Source of the DNA: Crotophaga sulcirostris
Lineage: Eukaryota > Chordata > Aves > Cuculiformes > Crotophagidae
NCBI GenBank assembly: GCA_013397455.1
Contig: VYZB01000119.1
Coordinates: 707,701-771,700 of the forward strand
Length of the DNA: 64,000 nt
Direction of reading: 5' to 3'
Below, one piece after another: positions 1-39,996 of this stretch. The notes below the pieces were generated by a model that made no database searches, was not told where the DNA came from, and worked only from the letters and a program-made list of their open reading frames with translations. The first letter of the stretch is position 1, and every line of letters begins with the position of its first letter. The translations under genes and the position numbers were made by a program.

Positions 1-126
1 AGATAAAACTTTAAGTAAGCTTGCATGGAAGACACTGAATTTTAACTAGTAAACCTCTTTATAGTTTTCTCATGGGTCTTTTACATAGACTGGACGTTAG
101 GAACCATTTCTTTACCACGAGTATGG

Positions 127-305
127 TCAAGCACTCAAAAAGGCTTCCTAGAGAGGTGGTCGGTGCCCAAGCCTGTCACCATTTAAAAAACATTTGGACA
201 AAGCTCTTAGTAACGTGCTTTGTCTTGGTCAGCCCTGAACTGGTCATGCAGTTGGATGAGATGATCCTTGTAGGTCCCTTCCAGCTCAGATATTCTATTC
301 TATAG
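127..305 (+). repeat. CR1 LINE 3' end fragment
   Basis: The sequence runs from a shortened version of the CR1 tail region (caagcactcaaaaaggcttc) to the typical ending, in which a 'gatgatccttgtaggtccct' block is followed by 'ttccagctcagatattctattctat'. The ATTCTAT-type microsatellite end is the CR1 3' terminus. It is 5' truncated, as most avian CR1 copies are, and moderately decayed. Confidence 0.75.
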
Positions 306-984
306 GGCAGTTAACCTGTTCAGACAGCTAGTGCTGTTCCACTTCTACAGCAATACCTCTGCAGGTCTCCTCAACCTATTTTCTCATTTCTTCTGTCTCT
401 GAACTAGAGGTAAGAGGTGGGCTGGCTCTGGGAAATTCATCCTTTTGGCAGTCTTTGGGTATGAGATTTGGGTTGACGTCAAGAAGTTGAACTCTGGATC
501 AAAAACTGAATACTCCTCTGGTACTGAGAGGCTTTCAATCTGGTTCAGACCTATCTCTAATCCTTTTATTGTAGTATTTCCTTTTTTTTTGAATAGTTTC
601 CTTATGTATTGAGTTCCAGAAATTCCAGGCTGGTGATACACATGGGAAACAGATTGCTACATAGAGCAGATTAAATTACTCAGGTCTACAATTACGAAGG
701 CAGAACGTTCTTTCTTCATGTTGATTGAAAAGGGAGAATAATCTTCCCTTTTTTATTTATAGGAAGACATTTGACATCGAATGACTCTGAGCTGCCCTTT
801 CATTGGTCAGTCAGTGATCTCTTGAGGAAAAAATAACAAACTGGGTTTTTTTTTCCCATCTTCATGTGAAAATCAGGTCTTACCAGTGCTGCATATTTAA
901 GGGAGTTCTAAGACTGTAGTCTTAGATGCTTCAGGAAGCTTATTTTAGGAGGGAAGACTTGACTGAATGCCAATAGACGGAGCT

Positions 985-1290
985 AATCGTGAAGACATCT
1001 GGATTCACTTCTTAACTCTGCTGCGTGACCTTGGGTCAATGGTTTTGGGTCAGGCTTTTCTAAAATGTGCATTGTTTGTGGATGCTTATGCTGGGTTTCA
1101 GCATTACTGAAAATTAGGCTGTAACTGCGTTTACGCTTTCAAATTCAGCTTCCCAAAACTGGGACACTTGTAAAAAGAGACAGAAGAAAAATGTGTGCCC
1201 CTGTTTCCTCACTTGTACAACAAGGATAACTGTGTTTATGGAGTGCACTGAGTCTTGCTGATGTAAAAGCATTAGAGGAGAAAAAGGATG
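985..1290 (+). repeat. Possible ancient MIR-like (CORE) SINE remnant
   Basis: Two blocks resemble the MIR consensus in order: 'gtgaccttgggtcaa' near 1026 and 'ctgtttcctcacttgtacaa' near 1201, followed by 'aaggataactg'. About 150 bases of unrelated sequence separate them, so the element would be interrupted or heavily decayed. The call rests on motif resemblance only. Confidence 0.35.
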
Positions 1291-3547
1291 GCAGCAAACT
1301 GCTTGAAAAGCATCAGAAAAGTAGACGTTCAGCTCAAATCAAAGGATGCTAAATAAGAACCAGACTTCCAAGACCTCCCACTTTGCCAGCCAAAGGGCTC
1401 CCTAGGCAGCACAGAGGACCAAGCTGATCTAAGGAAGCACAGAAATGACAGGGTTAAGTAAAGCTGAGCTATCTGCAGACCGTCTGTACACTATCCAGCC
1501 CATCCAGCTGCCTTCTCACATGTTGCCCAACAACATAAGAGGAGCAGCTGAGTTGCCCTTCCTTGGAAGGGAAAACCAGCGACGTTACATCGAGCGTGGA
1601 CAGGGCAGCACAGGTGTAGCAAGCCGTGTGTTCTGGGAGGCTCTTGATTTGTGTCACATGCAGTCAGGCTGTGCAGATCGGGAAGGGACATACATACTGT
1701 GCAGCTGTGGATCAGTAATGCTGAATACCTGGTCACGTAGTGGAAGAGTCCTGACAATATCAGACTTCTTTCATTAAAGGGCTAGGGATTTGGTAGACTC
1801 TTCTTGCTTTCATGGGTGACAGGAGAGTACATCACTTTCAGAGGTGCATCCTGACTCCAAGATCAACTATAGTTGTTGCCAGGATTTGAAGTGAGCTGAG
1901 GCAACGGCCAGTGGAGTACTGTAGGCAGAGAGAAGATACTTGAGTCTAGAAGAAAATCCTCCAGTCCACGAATAGTTCCCACCATCTGCTGGTCCTGCAA
2001 CCTATGAGCAGGCAGACTTTGAAACCAGGCCGTACACAAAATCTTACTCCTCACTGGAGCAGAGCAGTTTGAAAGTTTGGTCCTGGAACCACCTAGGACT
2101 CACTCCTCACGCAGTGGAAGACCCCTGCTTTTACAGTGCAAGGCAAGCAGCCCTTGGACGTTACGTTTATTTTTGCGTTGTGAGTTCAACCTTCAACACA
2201 AGCGAACACAAACCACAAATGCTCATCTCCTCGTCTGTACCATCCTCAAGCATCTGATGTGCATTTTATATAAAAGACTGGGAAAGGCAAAGAAGAAACA
2301 AAGCAAAAAATGTATTGATTTAGGAGAAAAAAGAGAACAGCTAAGGACATAAATGCTACTGTTGCTTCTTTCAGTGAACTGGTAGTTGCTGTGGGTGTTC
2401 TCTTGCTGAGAAAAGTAGAGGAGAATGTATTTAGATTAATTAGATATCTAATTTTCTTTGTTGTCTAATGATTGCATTTATTTTGTACACAGGGAAAGCA
2501 TAAAGCATAGAAGTTGGTAGTTTAATGACACACAGACTTCATGTAACTGTCTCCTTGAAATGAGTTTTTCCCCATAGTAAATAGAAGAGAGGAGAAATTA
2601 CAAGAAGGATTTCAGAGTAACACATCCAAAAAGACAGCTTTGACATGTTTGTCCTAGTACCTGCATAGCTGCCAAAACAAAATCCAAAACCAAAAAGGGT
2701 CCCAGTCTCCTCAGTGCCATAAATACAGTTGATGCATCCTCTTGGTGGGAGTAATGCACAGCACCTCCCAGGGAGAAGTCTCAGCTGGTGATCCCTGAAA
2801 ACAGAGAACCAGGTGTCAAGGTGCCCAGCATCTGCTTTATAGGTGGTTCCACAGTAGGTGCAGAAGCCAGTGCTGTTGAGTTAGTAGAGAGTGTTTATTT
2901 CTTTTACAAATATTGCTACCTGTTTTCCTCTGATAATATTGAAATTATTCTCAATTAAACCCTCAAGTTAGCCAGAATTTCAGCAGTAAGTTTTTGATCA
3001 GATGTTGTCCATGCTGTTTAAGCTGCTTCGGGATTTTTTTCAGCTTGTTGAACCACTCTTTTCATTACTGAAATTTATTAGGTTAACCTTACTGTTCCAT
3101 CCCTCCTCGCTCCCCAGCTTTTGTGATTTGCTAGAGAAGTAAATATGATAGAAAATGGCCTGAGGCATGAGGGAGGAAGCTCTGCTCACCTTCCCTTCAC
3201 ATGCACCCAGCAGGAATGGTTACTTAACTTCCAATATCAGGAGGTGAGCGGTGCAGGAGTCATCCTGAATGTCACCACTGCTTTCCTGGGTAGAATTGCT
3301 CTTGGTATTTTTTTACAAATTGCTCTGAAGTAAAATGTGTGTTTATATACGTGTGTCTATGCAGCCACCCACACACATGCGTTTACACTATCAGGATCAG
3401 CCATAAGGAGAAGCAGAGCTTTAAGGGCATCCATATTTGCTGGAATTTTTGGAGAACATTCTGTTCAAAAGACTTCTGACTGTTAGATTTCAATATTACT
3501 GCGTTCTCTTTAGGTCTATGTACCTTTCCTGGAAATAGTTCCATGAA

Positions 3548-3925
3548 AAGCCTGGAGAAGAGGAGGCTCAGGGGAGACCTTATGGCTCTCTGCAACTACC
3601 TAAAAGGAGGTTGTAGTCAGGCAGGGGTTGGTCTCTTCTCTCAGGTGACCAGTGACAGAACTAGAGGACATGGACTCAAGCTTCATCAGGGGAGGCTTAG
3701 GCTTGATATTAGGAAGAAATTCTTCACTGAAAGGGTGATTGGCCATTGGAATGCGCTGCCTGGGGAGGTGGTGGAGTCGCCGACCCTCAGGTGTTTAAGA
3801 GGAGATTGGATGAGGCACTCAGTGCCATGGTTTAGATGATGGGTTAGTGTTGGTGTGAGTGTTAGTGTTGGGTTATAGGTTGGACTCAATGATCTCAAAG
3901 GTCCTTTCCAACCTTGTGATACTGT
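3548..3925 (+). repeat. CR1 LINE, 5'-truncated copy
   Basis: This contains the standard CR1 3' region: 'ctggagaagaggaggctcag', the block around 'ttggtctcttctctcaggtg', 'aggaagaaattcttcactga', 'gctgcctggggaggtggtgg', and a 3' end with 'ggttggactcaatgatctca' then 'tccaaccttgtgatactgt'. It belongs to the same subfamily as the copy at 29031-29499, which shares the GATACTGT-type end. Only the last part of ORF2 and the 3' UTR remain, so it is not active. Confidence 0.93.
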
Positions 3926-5179
3926 AAAAACAGACACCTCAATTTATGCTGAAAGTTTAGCTATGGACAAGTGCCTTTGCTCCCAGCCTACACGAGGGAA
4001 AACTCTAATATTATTGGAGGATTATTTGACTCTATGTCTGTCTGAGTCAGGTGTGTTAAAAAATTCTTTATAGGTTAGATATCATAATTTCATACTAGAA
4101 CTCACATTTAACTTTTATGTAGTAACTGAATGTCTACAAATGAACACAGTTATTCATCCAAGACTGCAGAAGAAGTATTATTTACATATACATTTTTATC
4201 CTACCTTGCTTGTGCCAGTAGAAGTATAGTTTTGTACCACTTAGGGTTTTGATCAGCAGTACTGCCTTTTGCTATGTTTTGAGAATTTTGAGAGGCTAAT
4301 AGACAAATTAATTGAAGTAATTAAATCCATACCCTTCTTGTTGCAGAAACCCTGTAAACATTTTAAATAATTTTCTACAATATTGTATCTTTACCCTGTA
4401 AGATTCAGTAATTTGTTTTAACAGAAAATCTTGGCCAGCTATTTTCTCCAGGATCTGACAAAAATCCTAGAGAACACAATGTTCCAGTAATCATCTTTTC
4501 TTTTCAAGTATCTGTTATTTTTTTAATCCTTTCCCTGCGTTCTTTTGTCAGAAAATGGCATATCCTGATAAAAAGGAAAAAAAACCCAACCAAACAACAC
4601 ACCATCATTGTTCCTCCTGGTATCTTTCATTTCATTTCTGTGCTGAATCACAGTGTTCTGATACAGCCTTTTTTATGGTGTAATTGTTTTGTATAATCCA
4701 TTTTCTTTGGGCACCTCTTAGCTTCTCTCTCTGAAGCTGTTACTGCTATAATGAATGTAGTCATAAATCTGTCACAGGTAACAAGCTAAATTTAGAGCTC
4801 AATAAACCAGGGGAGAGTATGCTGTAGATAAGTGAGCACATCGAGATGGAATGGTTACAATAGTGGCACAAAAAGTCCACTTCTGACAGATTAACATAAG
4901 AGGACACAGGATATTTGGATCCCTCTCCACTTCACCACCATTACCCATGTTCCAATAAACAAAGATGCTGTGTGAAAATGTCGGTACAGTCATGGCTCAT
5001 CACCCTGCCTTGGCACCCCCAAGGGCTGAAGGTGTGTGTTACCTGCCACAGATGAGTGTGCTGCACTGGACCGTCTCCCTCAGCCATCCTGCAGTGGAGA
5101 TACAGGGTGGTGTTTCTGTAAAGGATGGAGCTTCACAGCTCTACCACTGAACTGAGGGGGATCACAGTTCCTCCAAAGA

Positions 5180-5362
5180 GGCGAGGTGAGTGTTGGTCTC
5201 TTCTCCCAAGTGAAAGGTGATGGGACAAGAGATAATGGCCCCAAGTTGCACCAGGGGAAGTTCAGACTGGCCATCGGGAAAAATTTCTGCTGCCCAGGGA
5301 GGTGGTTAAGTCCCCATCCCTGGAGGTGTTTAAAAGACAGGTAGATGAGATTCTCAGGGATG
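5180..5362 (+). repeat. CR1 LINE fragment, + orientation
   Basis: It carries CR1 3' sequence ('gtgttggtctcttctcccaa', 'gcaccaggggaagttcagac', 'ctgcccagggaggtggttaa') with an internal deletion of the 'ttcttcactgaaagggtgg' part. It lacks a normal 3' end and abuts an opposite-strand CR1 fragment at about 5363. Confidence 0.85.
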
Positions 5363-5668
5363 GGGACTCAACCATCTCCCTGGGCAGCTGTTCCAGTGTC
5401 TGACCACCCTTTCAGTGAAGAAATTTTTCCCAATCATAGAACTTGTTCTCCAGCCCCTTCACCATCCTCATTGCCCTTCTCTGGACACACTCCAGCCCCT
5501 CAGTGTCCTTCTTGTAGTGACGGCCCAACACTGAACACAGCATTCGAGGTGTGACCTCACCAGTGCTGAGTACAGGGGCACAACCCCTGCCCTGGTCCTG
5601 CTGACCACACTGTTTCTGATACAGCCAGGATGCCGTTGGCCTTCTTGACCACCTGGGCCACTGCTGGA
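5363..5668 (-). repeat. CR1 LINE fragment, - orientation
   Basis: Read on the - strand this is the CR1 segment upstream of the 3' end. On the + strand it shows 'ctccctgggcagctgttcca', 'ttcagtgaagaaatttttcc', 'cattgcccttctctggacac' and 'tgaacacagcattcgaggtg'. With the preceding + fragment it forms an imperfect inverted repeat (tail to tail). It is either an independent insertion or a rearranged copy. Confidence 0.88.
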
Positions 5669-8600
5669 TAGTGTTCAGCAGGGGAAAAGAGAGGGTAAAA
5701 TGCAACCAGAAAAATTTAAGCAAGCAGGTCAAATAATGCAAAGATGCAATTCCTTTGCCACATCAGTTTTAGTCTATTTGCATATTTAATACTGTAGCAG
5801 AACTGAGCTGCACTGCTCCTATTGCTGACTCACTCTAGTGGGACAAAGCCTGGAATGCCCTAAAGGTGGATAAGGTGGTCACTGGAGCCTGCCCAATATA
5901 AGAGAAAGACCTTTGCAATGGAGGGTGGTGCAAGCCACTGTGGTGGCTTTCCTCCGTGCCCACTGTGAGGGAAGAATGGTTGTGTGGCTCAGTGGGCAGC
6001 AAGGACAGAGCAGGGCTGCGCGGCTCTGATGCGCCAACGGAGGGGCTGATCGCTTCCTGTGCTAAACAGCATTGTTTGGTTTTTCAAATGTCACTTACAT
6101 TAGCATCTTGTAATTGAATCAGTAGCGCTTTACTGAAAAGGTTAAATTCTGCCTTTTAAAAATTAAATCAGCAGTTTAGCTGTCAACCACAGCTATGCCC
6201 TCCTGTTGCCTCAAGAAGAATGAAACATTGGCATATTGACATATAAATCGTATTGCTGGAGAATGCATTAACTCTCTTATTTATGACTGCATTGTGCCAC
6301 AAAGGGCTGCATGTTGTAATTGATGGCTCTCTGCTGAATTCATTGCGTGTAAAATCTGTGGAAATTATTAGCACAGCACATTTCCATAATTAAAATATTT
6401 CTTACAGTATAGCTTTGAAGACTCCTTAACTGCTGTATGTTACTCAAATGCAAAATTTTATGAAAATTTAAATACATGCACAACAAATTTTTTTATGCAT
6501 AGAGAATATTTTTAATTAGACCAGTTGATGTAGTTGAGAAAAGCAATCAAATTAGCTAGGTTCAGGGACCCTTTTTAGGTGACTGATGAAAACTTTATCT
6601 GCTGCTGATCACAAATAAATGTGCAGCATTACACTCAGAAAGTGATCTTTGCCTTGCCATCAGTGACATAACCAAATAATTAAAATTAAAGCTATAATGA
6701 AGCATTCATAGGAACTGTTGGTTTCAGGGGATAATTCTTACTAATGTGATGTTCCATTTAGAGTTATCCTAAGGTGATGTTAATATTTTGTTGGTTTGCA
6801 GCAAGCCAACAAATAAATATTTTCTTTAGTCAAAAGTTTACCAGTTTAGATAACTCCTGAAGTCAAACAGGATTGCAAAACAAAGAACTTCAAACAAATT
6901 CCCTCTCCCATTCTCCCCTCAGTAAAAAAATGTGCCAGAATATTGCAGGTAGCATGGAATAGTGCTTTAACTATTACCTGTGTGTCTGAGAAACCCATTT
7001 GTCTTGTTAAGACTGTCATACTACGTTACCCTTTCAGTAACCCTGGAAACAACTTCAAATACTGTGATATTTGAAAAGTCCTAAATGTAACTTGCCTTTA
7101 AAATGCTATGAGTGTTTTTTGAGGGTCTCTGTACAAGAGAAGAAAATATCTTTTCCCTTCACAGGGGACATTAAGCAATGATAGATGTGCATTTCTTTGT
7201 GAGGAAACTGATCCTCACATGTTCTCAGTGGGGTAAAAAACAATGCTGGCAGCACCAAGTGTCCTCTCTTTACCTGTCCATAGAGTTTAGGAATCCTCTC
7301 CAAGTGTTACAGGAGAAGATTTTCAGGAGGCAATAAATAAATTTTGATCCCTCTAGTTAATACAGTTAAGGTCAAAGAGATTCTATCTGGAGCTATTTAA
7401 AATACTCTTAACATGCAGACATACTGCTGTCAGTAGTGCTAAGTGCCTTATCTTGCTGAGGAGTGTATACAACCCTTATGAAACTATTCTTAAGTATTCT
7501 GGTTACTATATTTAGCTCTGTCTCATAACAAGACAAAAAGCACTTAGCTAAATGTAGTCCTGAAGTGCTTAATCCGGTTAAGAATATTTCGTCCTTAGGT
7601 GTCTTCTCCTAAGACTTTTTGTAGCTCATGATCCTGCTGCATCATGCAAAAAGCTTCCCTGTGTGTTTGAGCCTGAGTTCTTTTATGGCCCTTTATTCTG
7701 TTAGAGCCTTGAACTCTGGTGTTGACTGAGGATCTCTCATGTTCACTGAGGACATCCTACTGGGACAGACCTGGGAAGTCTCATTCCTCTGCCTCTTGCA
7801 GCTCACATCAGCCGTGCAGCAGCGGGATGCGATAGCTGCTGCTGCAGACTGGAGAATCTGGGCTTTGTTTCCTAATTTAGACTCAGTGAGCATTAACTGG
7901 GCTGTCTCTCTCAGTGACCAAACAGCTTCCCCTAGCTTACTGCTCTTCAAGCTGGCTGGGAGGGCAACCACACATTCACAGCAGAATACCTGTCAGGCCT
8001 CCTGGGAGTTTTCAGTTGTTAGACAGCCTGTGGGCAAAGCACTGTGAAGGCTTCTGCATGAAGTTTTGTACTCAAAGCTTGGGAAGAATCCTTTTGTATG
8101 GCTGAATTTTTGCATACATACGTCTGTATAGAAAAAATGTTTCCTGAAAAATTGTGATAGATCTGTTTGTGTAGTCACAAGCAATTTTTAGAATTTAGCT
8201 TGTTGCTTTAGAAAGAACATTTTTTTATACCTACGTATCTCTGAAGTTATTACAAGTTAGCAAGACTTCTGTATGAGTCATTCTTCTAGGGGAGAAACTG
8301 CTATAGGATTTTGATAAAACAGCACTGACCGATGAGCAGCAGTGATGAGATAAGCACCACAGTTCTGGGACAGATCAGCAGGGTAACAAATAAGATCACA
8401 CGCTCCTCTCAAACTAAGATAAAAGCTTGTAACTCGACCAGCGTATGACCACTACGAGAGCAGAAGTGTAGCAGATCCACTGTGTTTAGACTTGTTACGG
8501 AGCTGTTGTTTTCAGCTGCAGCTTCACTGGGGATTGCATGAGATTTTCCCTGGAAGTTCATCTTCTAAACTCAAAATGAACACTTCATCCCAGCTGCATT

Positions 8601-11493
8601 TTTTACTGAATCACTTCCTGCTGAAACATATTAGGTATTTTATATGTTACTTCTGCTGTGTCAGGAGGTTCAAACCTCTTGCAGGTAGCTTCCATATTGC
8701 ATTTACAACTGCTATTTCATACTTTATCTGAGCTAATTTTTTTGAGCAAACAGACTGACATAATTTCATTTAGCTGCAGTGAGCCAGAATTTGGCCCATT
8801 GTCTCATGTTACTCACAGAAGCCTCCCTTGCAAAGCACTCTCACCGTATCACTGGTCAGGATATGTGTTGCTTGTGGTATTCAGCAGTGGCTCCACATTG
8901 TCAGCCCCTACCCGGTCCCAGCTGCCTTTTCCAGCTGGCACGCCTGACGTGTGTCTCTTGCAGTGGCTCTTCAGCCACCTTCTTGTGTATCCTTCCCTTT
9001 GAGGTGTTTTTACTAGCTGGAGAAACAAACAAACTCCTGCTAGTCCTGTAGATGATCAAAAATGTGGGGGTATGTTTCCTTGTTCACCATGGTTACAAAT
9101 ATGTAACTCCTGGTAGTGGCAGCAAGTTTTTTGCAGTGTCTTGAGCTGATGCTGGAACTAATGGTAACAGGAGGAGCAGCCGTGAACCTGGGCTCAAAGC
9201 AGGAAGGTCACTTCAAGGGCATTAAAAGCTTGCTAAGTTTGGAAGCTAAGTTGTTGAAGATATTGCTGTCAGTCGTGGACAGCCTGGTTGCTTCCGTATC
9301 CTTCCTGAGAGCAAGACTCATCTGAAACCAAACAGACTCCAACCACAGTGGTTTCAGAGAGGTGGGACTGTGGTGTGGATATTGTCAACAGTTCGGTCTT
9401 CATTAGAAACTGTTTAAATGCATAAAAAAGGAGATGTGTCACATTACTAACGGTTCTTAGTGGAAGGCCTTAAATCCATCCACAGGTGGGTGTATGTGGT
9501 TAGGTGATCATGTTCACCTTGAAGGAGATTTTTGATTGCAAGATTGGATAGACAAAGTATGGCTCCTACTCACTGGGTTTCATAGGATGCATGCTACGTG
9601 AACTGTTGTGCTTTGTGAGGACTCCAACTGATCCTCAGTGGCCCCAAGCTAGAAGGGCCGTTCCTCCACCCTACTGGGCCATATGGCTTTTTGGACACAA
9701 GAGGACAAGTTGGCCTTCCCAGGCTGCTTCTGTGGCAGCAGGTGGTGCACACAGAGCCAGAATCCCCAAAACATGGTCCAACTCCCATTCCTCGAGGCTT
9801 TGCTGAGCTTTCACCAGTCGTAATTGAGCGTGTTTCTAATTTACAGTGGTAGACTTTTTCATCTTAAGTGATTGCTGCTCTCTAGGCTAAGTTTTGCCTG
9901 CAACTGTGTTTTAACTGGATTTGCTTTTCCTTCCAGGATCAATTTTTCTCTGTCTCAATTTACATGGTGATAAGAAGTGCTAATCCTACTCTGTCAGTCT
10001 GGACTGATGAATCTGAGGAATAGAACAGGTAATTTCTAATTTGGCTTGAAGCTTTCTGTGACTCAGGCATTGAGAACCACTCCCTCCCCATGGAGTACAT
10101 TCATATTTTGGTACAAAAGAAATCGTACAGTTTCTTCTGTCCAGGTCATCTGCAGAGAGGGAGATCATTGCCCTGGAGCAGGAAAGGGAAGATAAATTTT
10201 TGTAGCTTTTGCTATGAGCAGCATCTTTGACTTCCCGTCAGTTGCATGTGGTTTTATTTTGTGTTGCTTTTATATTCACCAAGCTGTTTGAGCCCTCAAA
10301 GCAGGGAAAAACATTTGGATGTACCTATTGAAAAATGCCCCTTGGATGCAGGGAGGAGTGGTAGGGTTTTGCCAGTGAAAGTGCTCGCTAGAGGTGGAGG
10401 CAGATTTCTGCTCGTGCTGGGGACAGGTACAATATCCTCTTTGGAGGTGTCTGAGGGGGCTGCAACCCAGCAGAACTGACCCAGACGATGTGATGGCAGA
10501 TGGCTTGCCTGCATCTGAGTCACAGAAGCAAGTCACCAGTGAAGAAGTTACCCTCGTGTTGAATTTTCCACCATTTTATGGGGCTTGAGAGTTCCGTATC
10601 CTTACTGGGAGTTGTTGCCAACTGTTCTCCTTATCTGTGCTGCAGCAACAGTTAAAGACAGCAGCCCACAATGGGTGTTCTGGTGCAATGACATGTAGAA
10701 CCCAGAGAACCCAGGTCACATTCCCTTATTTTCACTGGTTAGTGCCAGGTGAGGAAGTTTAGCTTAAAGTCTTGGATATGAGTCCAAGTGGTAGAATACA
10801 GCTCAGATGATGTAGAAGTCCACCAGTGCAAACAGGAGTCATTGGCTGCAGGGTGCTGTGGATGAACCTGTCAATCATATCATGTCTCAGATGTTCTGAT
10901 AGTACCCTGCTGTGGGCTAATACTAATCCTTTGGGAGATTAGCATAATTTCCTTCTTCTTCCTATGCCCTTCCACTGGGAAAGAAATCTCAGATGCTTTT
11001 CAAGCATTGCAGTACTTGAAATCAACCAGCAGTCTGTTTGATGTCTTAAAACAGGACCATGCATAGTGCTGCCTGGTGCAGACATTAGAGTCAAATCAGC
11101 TCTCACATTTGCAGGGGAGGTGCTGATTCCTGGGCAGAGTTTAGTACTTTGGCAGGGTTCCCCATCCTGTTGCAGAGGGGAGTGCAAAGGCAGGCTGAGG
11201 GACTGCTGGTTCTTAGCTCTTTCCTTCTAAAGTCACACTTATTGTAGAGTGTATGTATTGTATTGTTTGGGTGTATAGCAATAGTTTCACTTCTCAAGCC
11301 TCAGTAGCTGACAGAACAGGCAAGAAACTACATGTGAGAGTGAAGTTTGAGAAAGGGAAGATTGAAATATGTAGGGGGCATAAACTACAAACCTGTAAAC
11401 TCCGTGTCTGACACCTCAACAAGATTAGGGAATATGTCTCAGTAAGTACTTCTGTTTTTTCCTTCTAGAGCCCTGTGTTGTGTAAACGAACTG

Positions 11494-39101
<27,608 letters not shown>

Positions 39102-39990
39102 ACGCCGGGTCCCAGAGGCAGGGACCACCTTGGCTGCAGCCGCTCTGCGCCTCGGGCGCACACGGAGGGGAGCACGGCGCTGTTGGAGCACGGGCACGGG
39201 TGAGGTCGGGCCCCACAGGGAAGGTGGTGGCTGGAGGGACGGTCCCCGCCAGGCGTGGATGGCCCTGGGGGCACCTTGTTGGTTGGGATTTCCATGCAGC
39301 CAGTACATGCCCTTGCCCAGCACCGTGGTGCAACTGGAAGGCAGTGGCTTTCTGGCTGCGGGGAGGTTATTTATCAGGTTGCCATGAAGATTGCTTTGCA
39401 ATGGAGAAAACCCTTTTCCATTCAGGACTTCAATGCTGAAAGTCACTGTGAATTTAAGCCCAGCATTTGGAGCACATACACAGACTGTACCAGTCCACAG
39501 GACACTGTTGGATTACCATGTACATAACTTGTTTCGCTGTAGTAGGTCCATTGTGGATTTTTTTTTTCCTTTTTTTCTATACCTCAGTCCCTCGACTTTT
39601 TGTTTTCTAGGAGATTGGATAATGCTGCTAATTTACATAACACCACTTTTGCCTGAATTTCTTACTGTTGTTATACCAGCTCACATCGCAGCTAGTAAGA
39701 TATTTGTTGTGTTTTATTTTGGTTAAAAAGTGCAGATAAATTTATATTATTTACTTCCTGTAGCCAAAAATTTTCAGGTTACAGACAAAGAATCCTTACT
39801 TGTTCTTTTTTGGTTGTGTTGTTTCAAGTGATGTAGTTGTATCTGTTTCTATACATGAAATCAAACAAGCAAGCGTAGAACAGCATATGACAGCAAACTT
39901 TGTGGTTTTGCTAGGTCATGTTTCAATTTGGCAAACCTGAAACATATGCTCACAATGACATGAGCGATGTTACAAGCCCGTAGGGTCAGC

Positions 39991-39996
39991 AATAAA
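39991..39996 (+). terminator. Candidate proximal polyadenylation signal
   Basis: AATAAA about 890 bases after the stop codon, followed by a T-rich stretch (ttgtatttttgtaaattgtc). Use would skip the GC-rich UTR and the Pumilio-type sites. Confidence 0.5.

Larger units (their letters stand above)
1..11468. other. Upstream region or first intron of the CLOCK-family gene
   Basis: No exon can be supported here. The first coding exon begins at 11469, and in NPAS2 the ATG lies in the second exon after a non-coding first exon and long intron, so this stretch is probably intron 1 and/or 5' flank. It is AT-rich, and I see no CpG island that would mark a promoter, so the true promoter may lie left of the window. 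Contents I can name are CR1 pieces at about 127-305, 3548-3925 and 5180-5668, and a possible decayed MIR-like SINE near 985-1290. The remaining reading frames are short and have no recognisable protein similarity. Confidence 0.6.
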
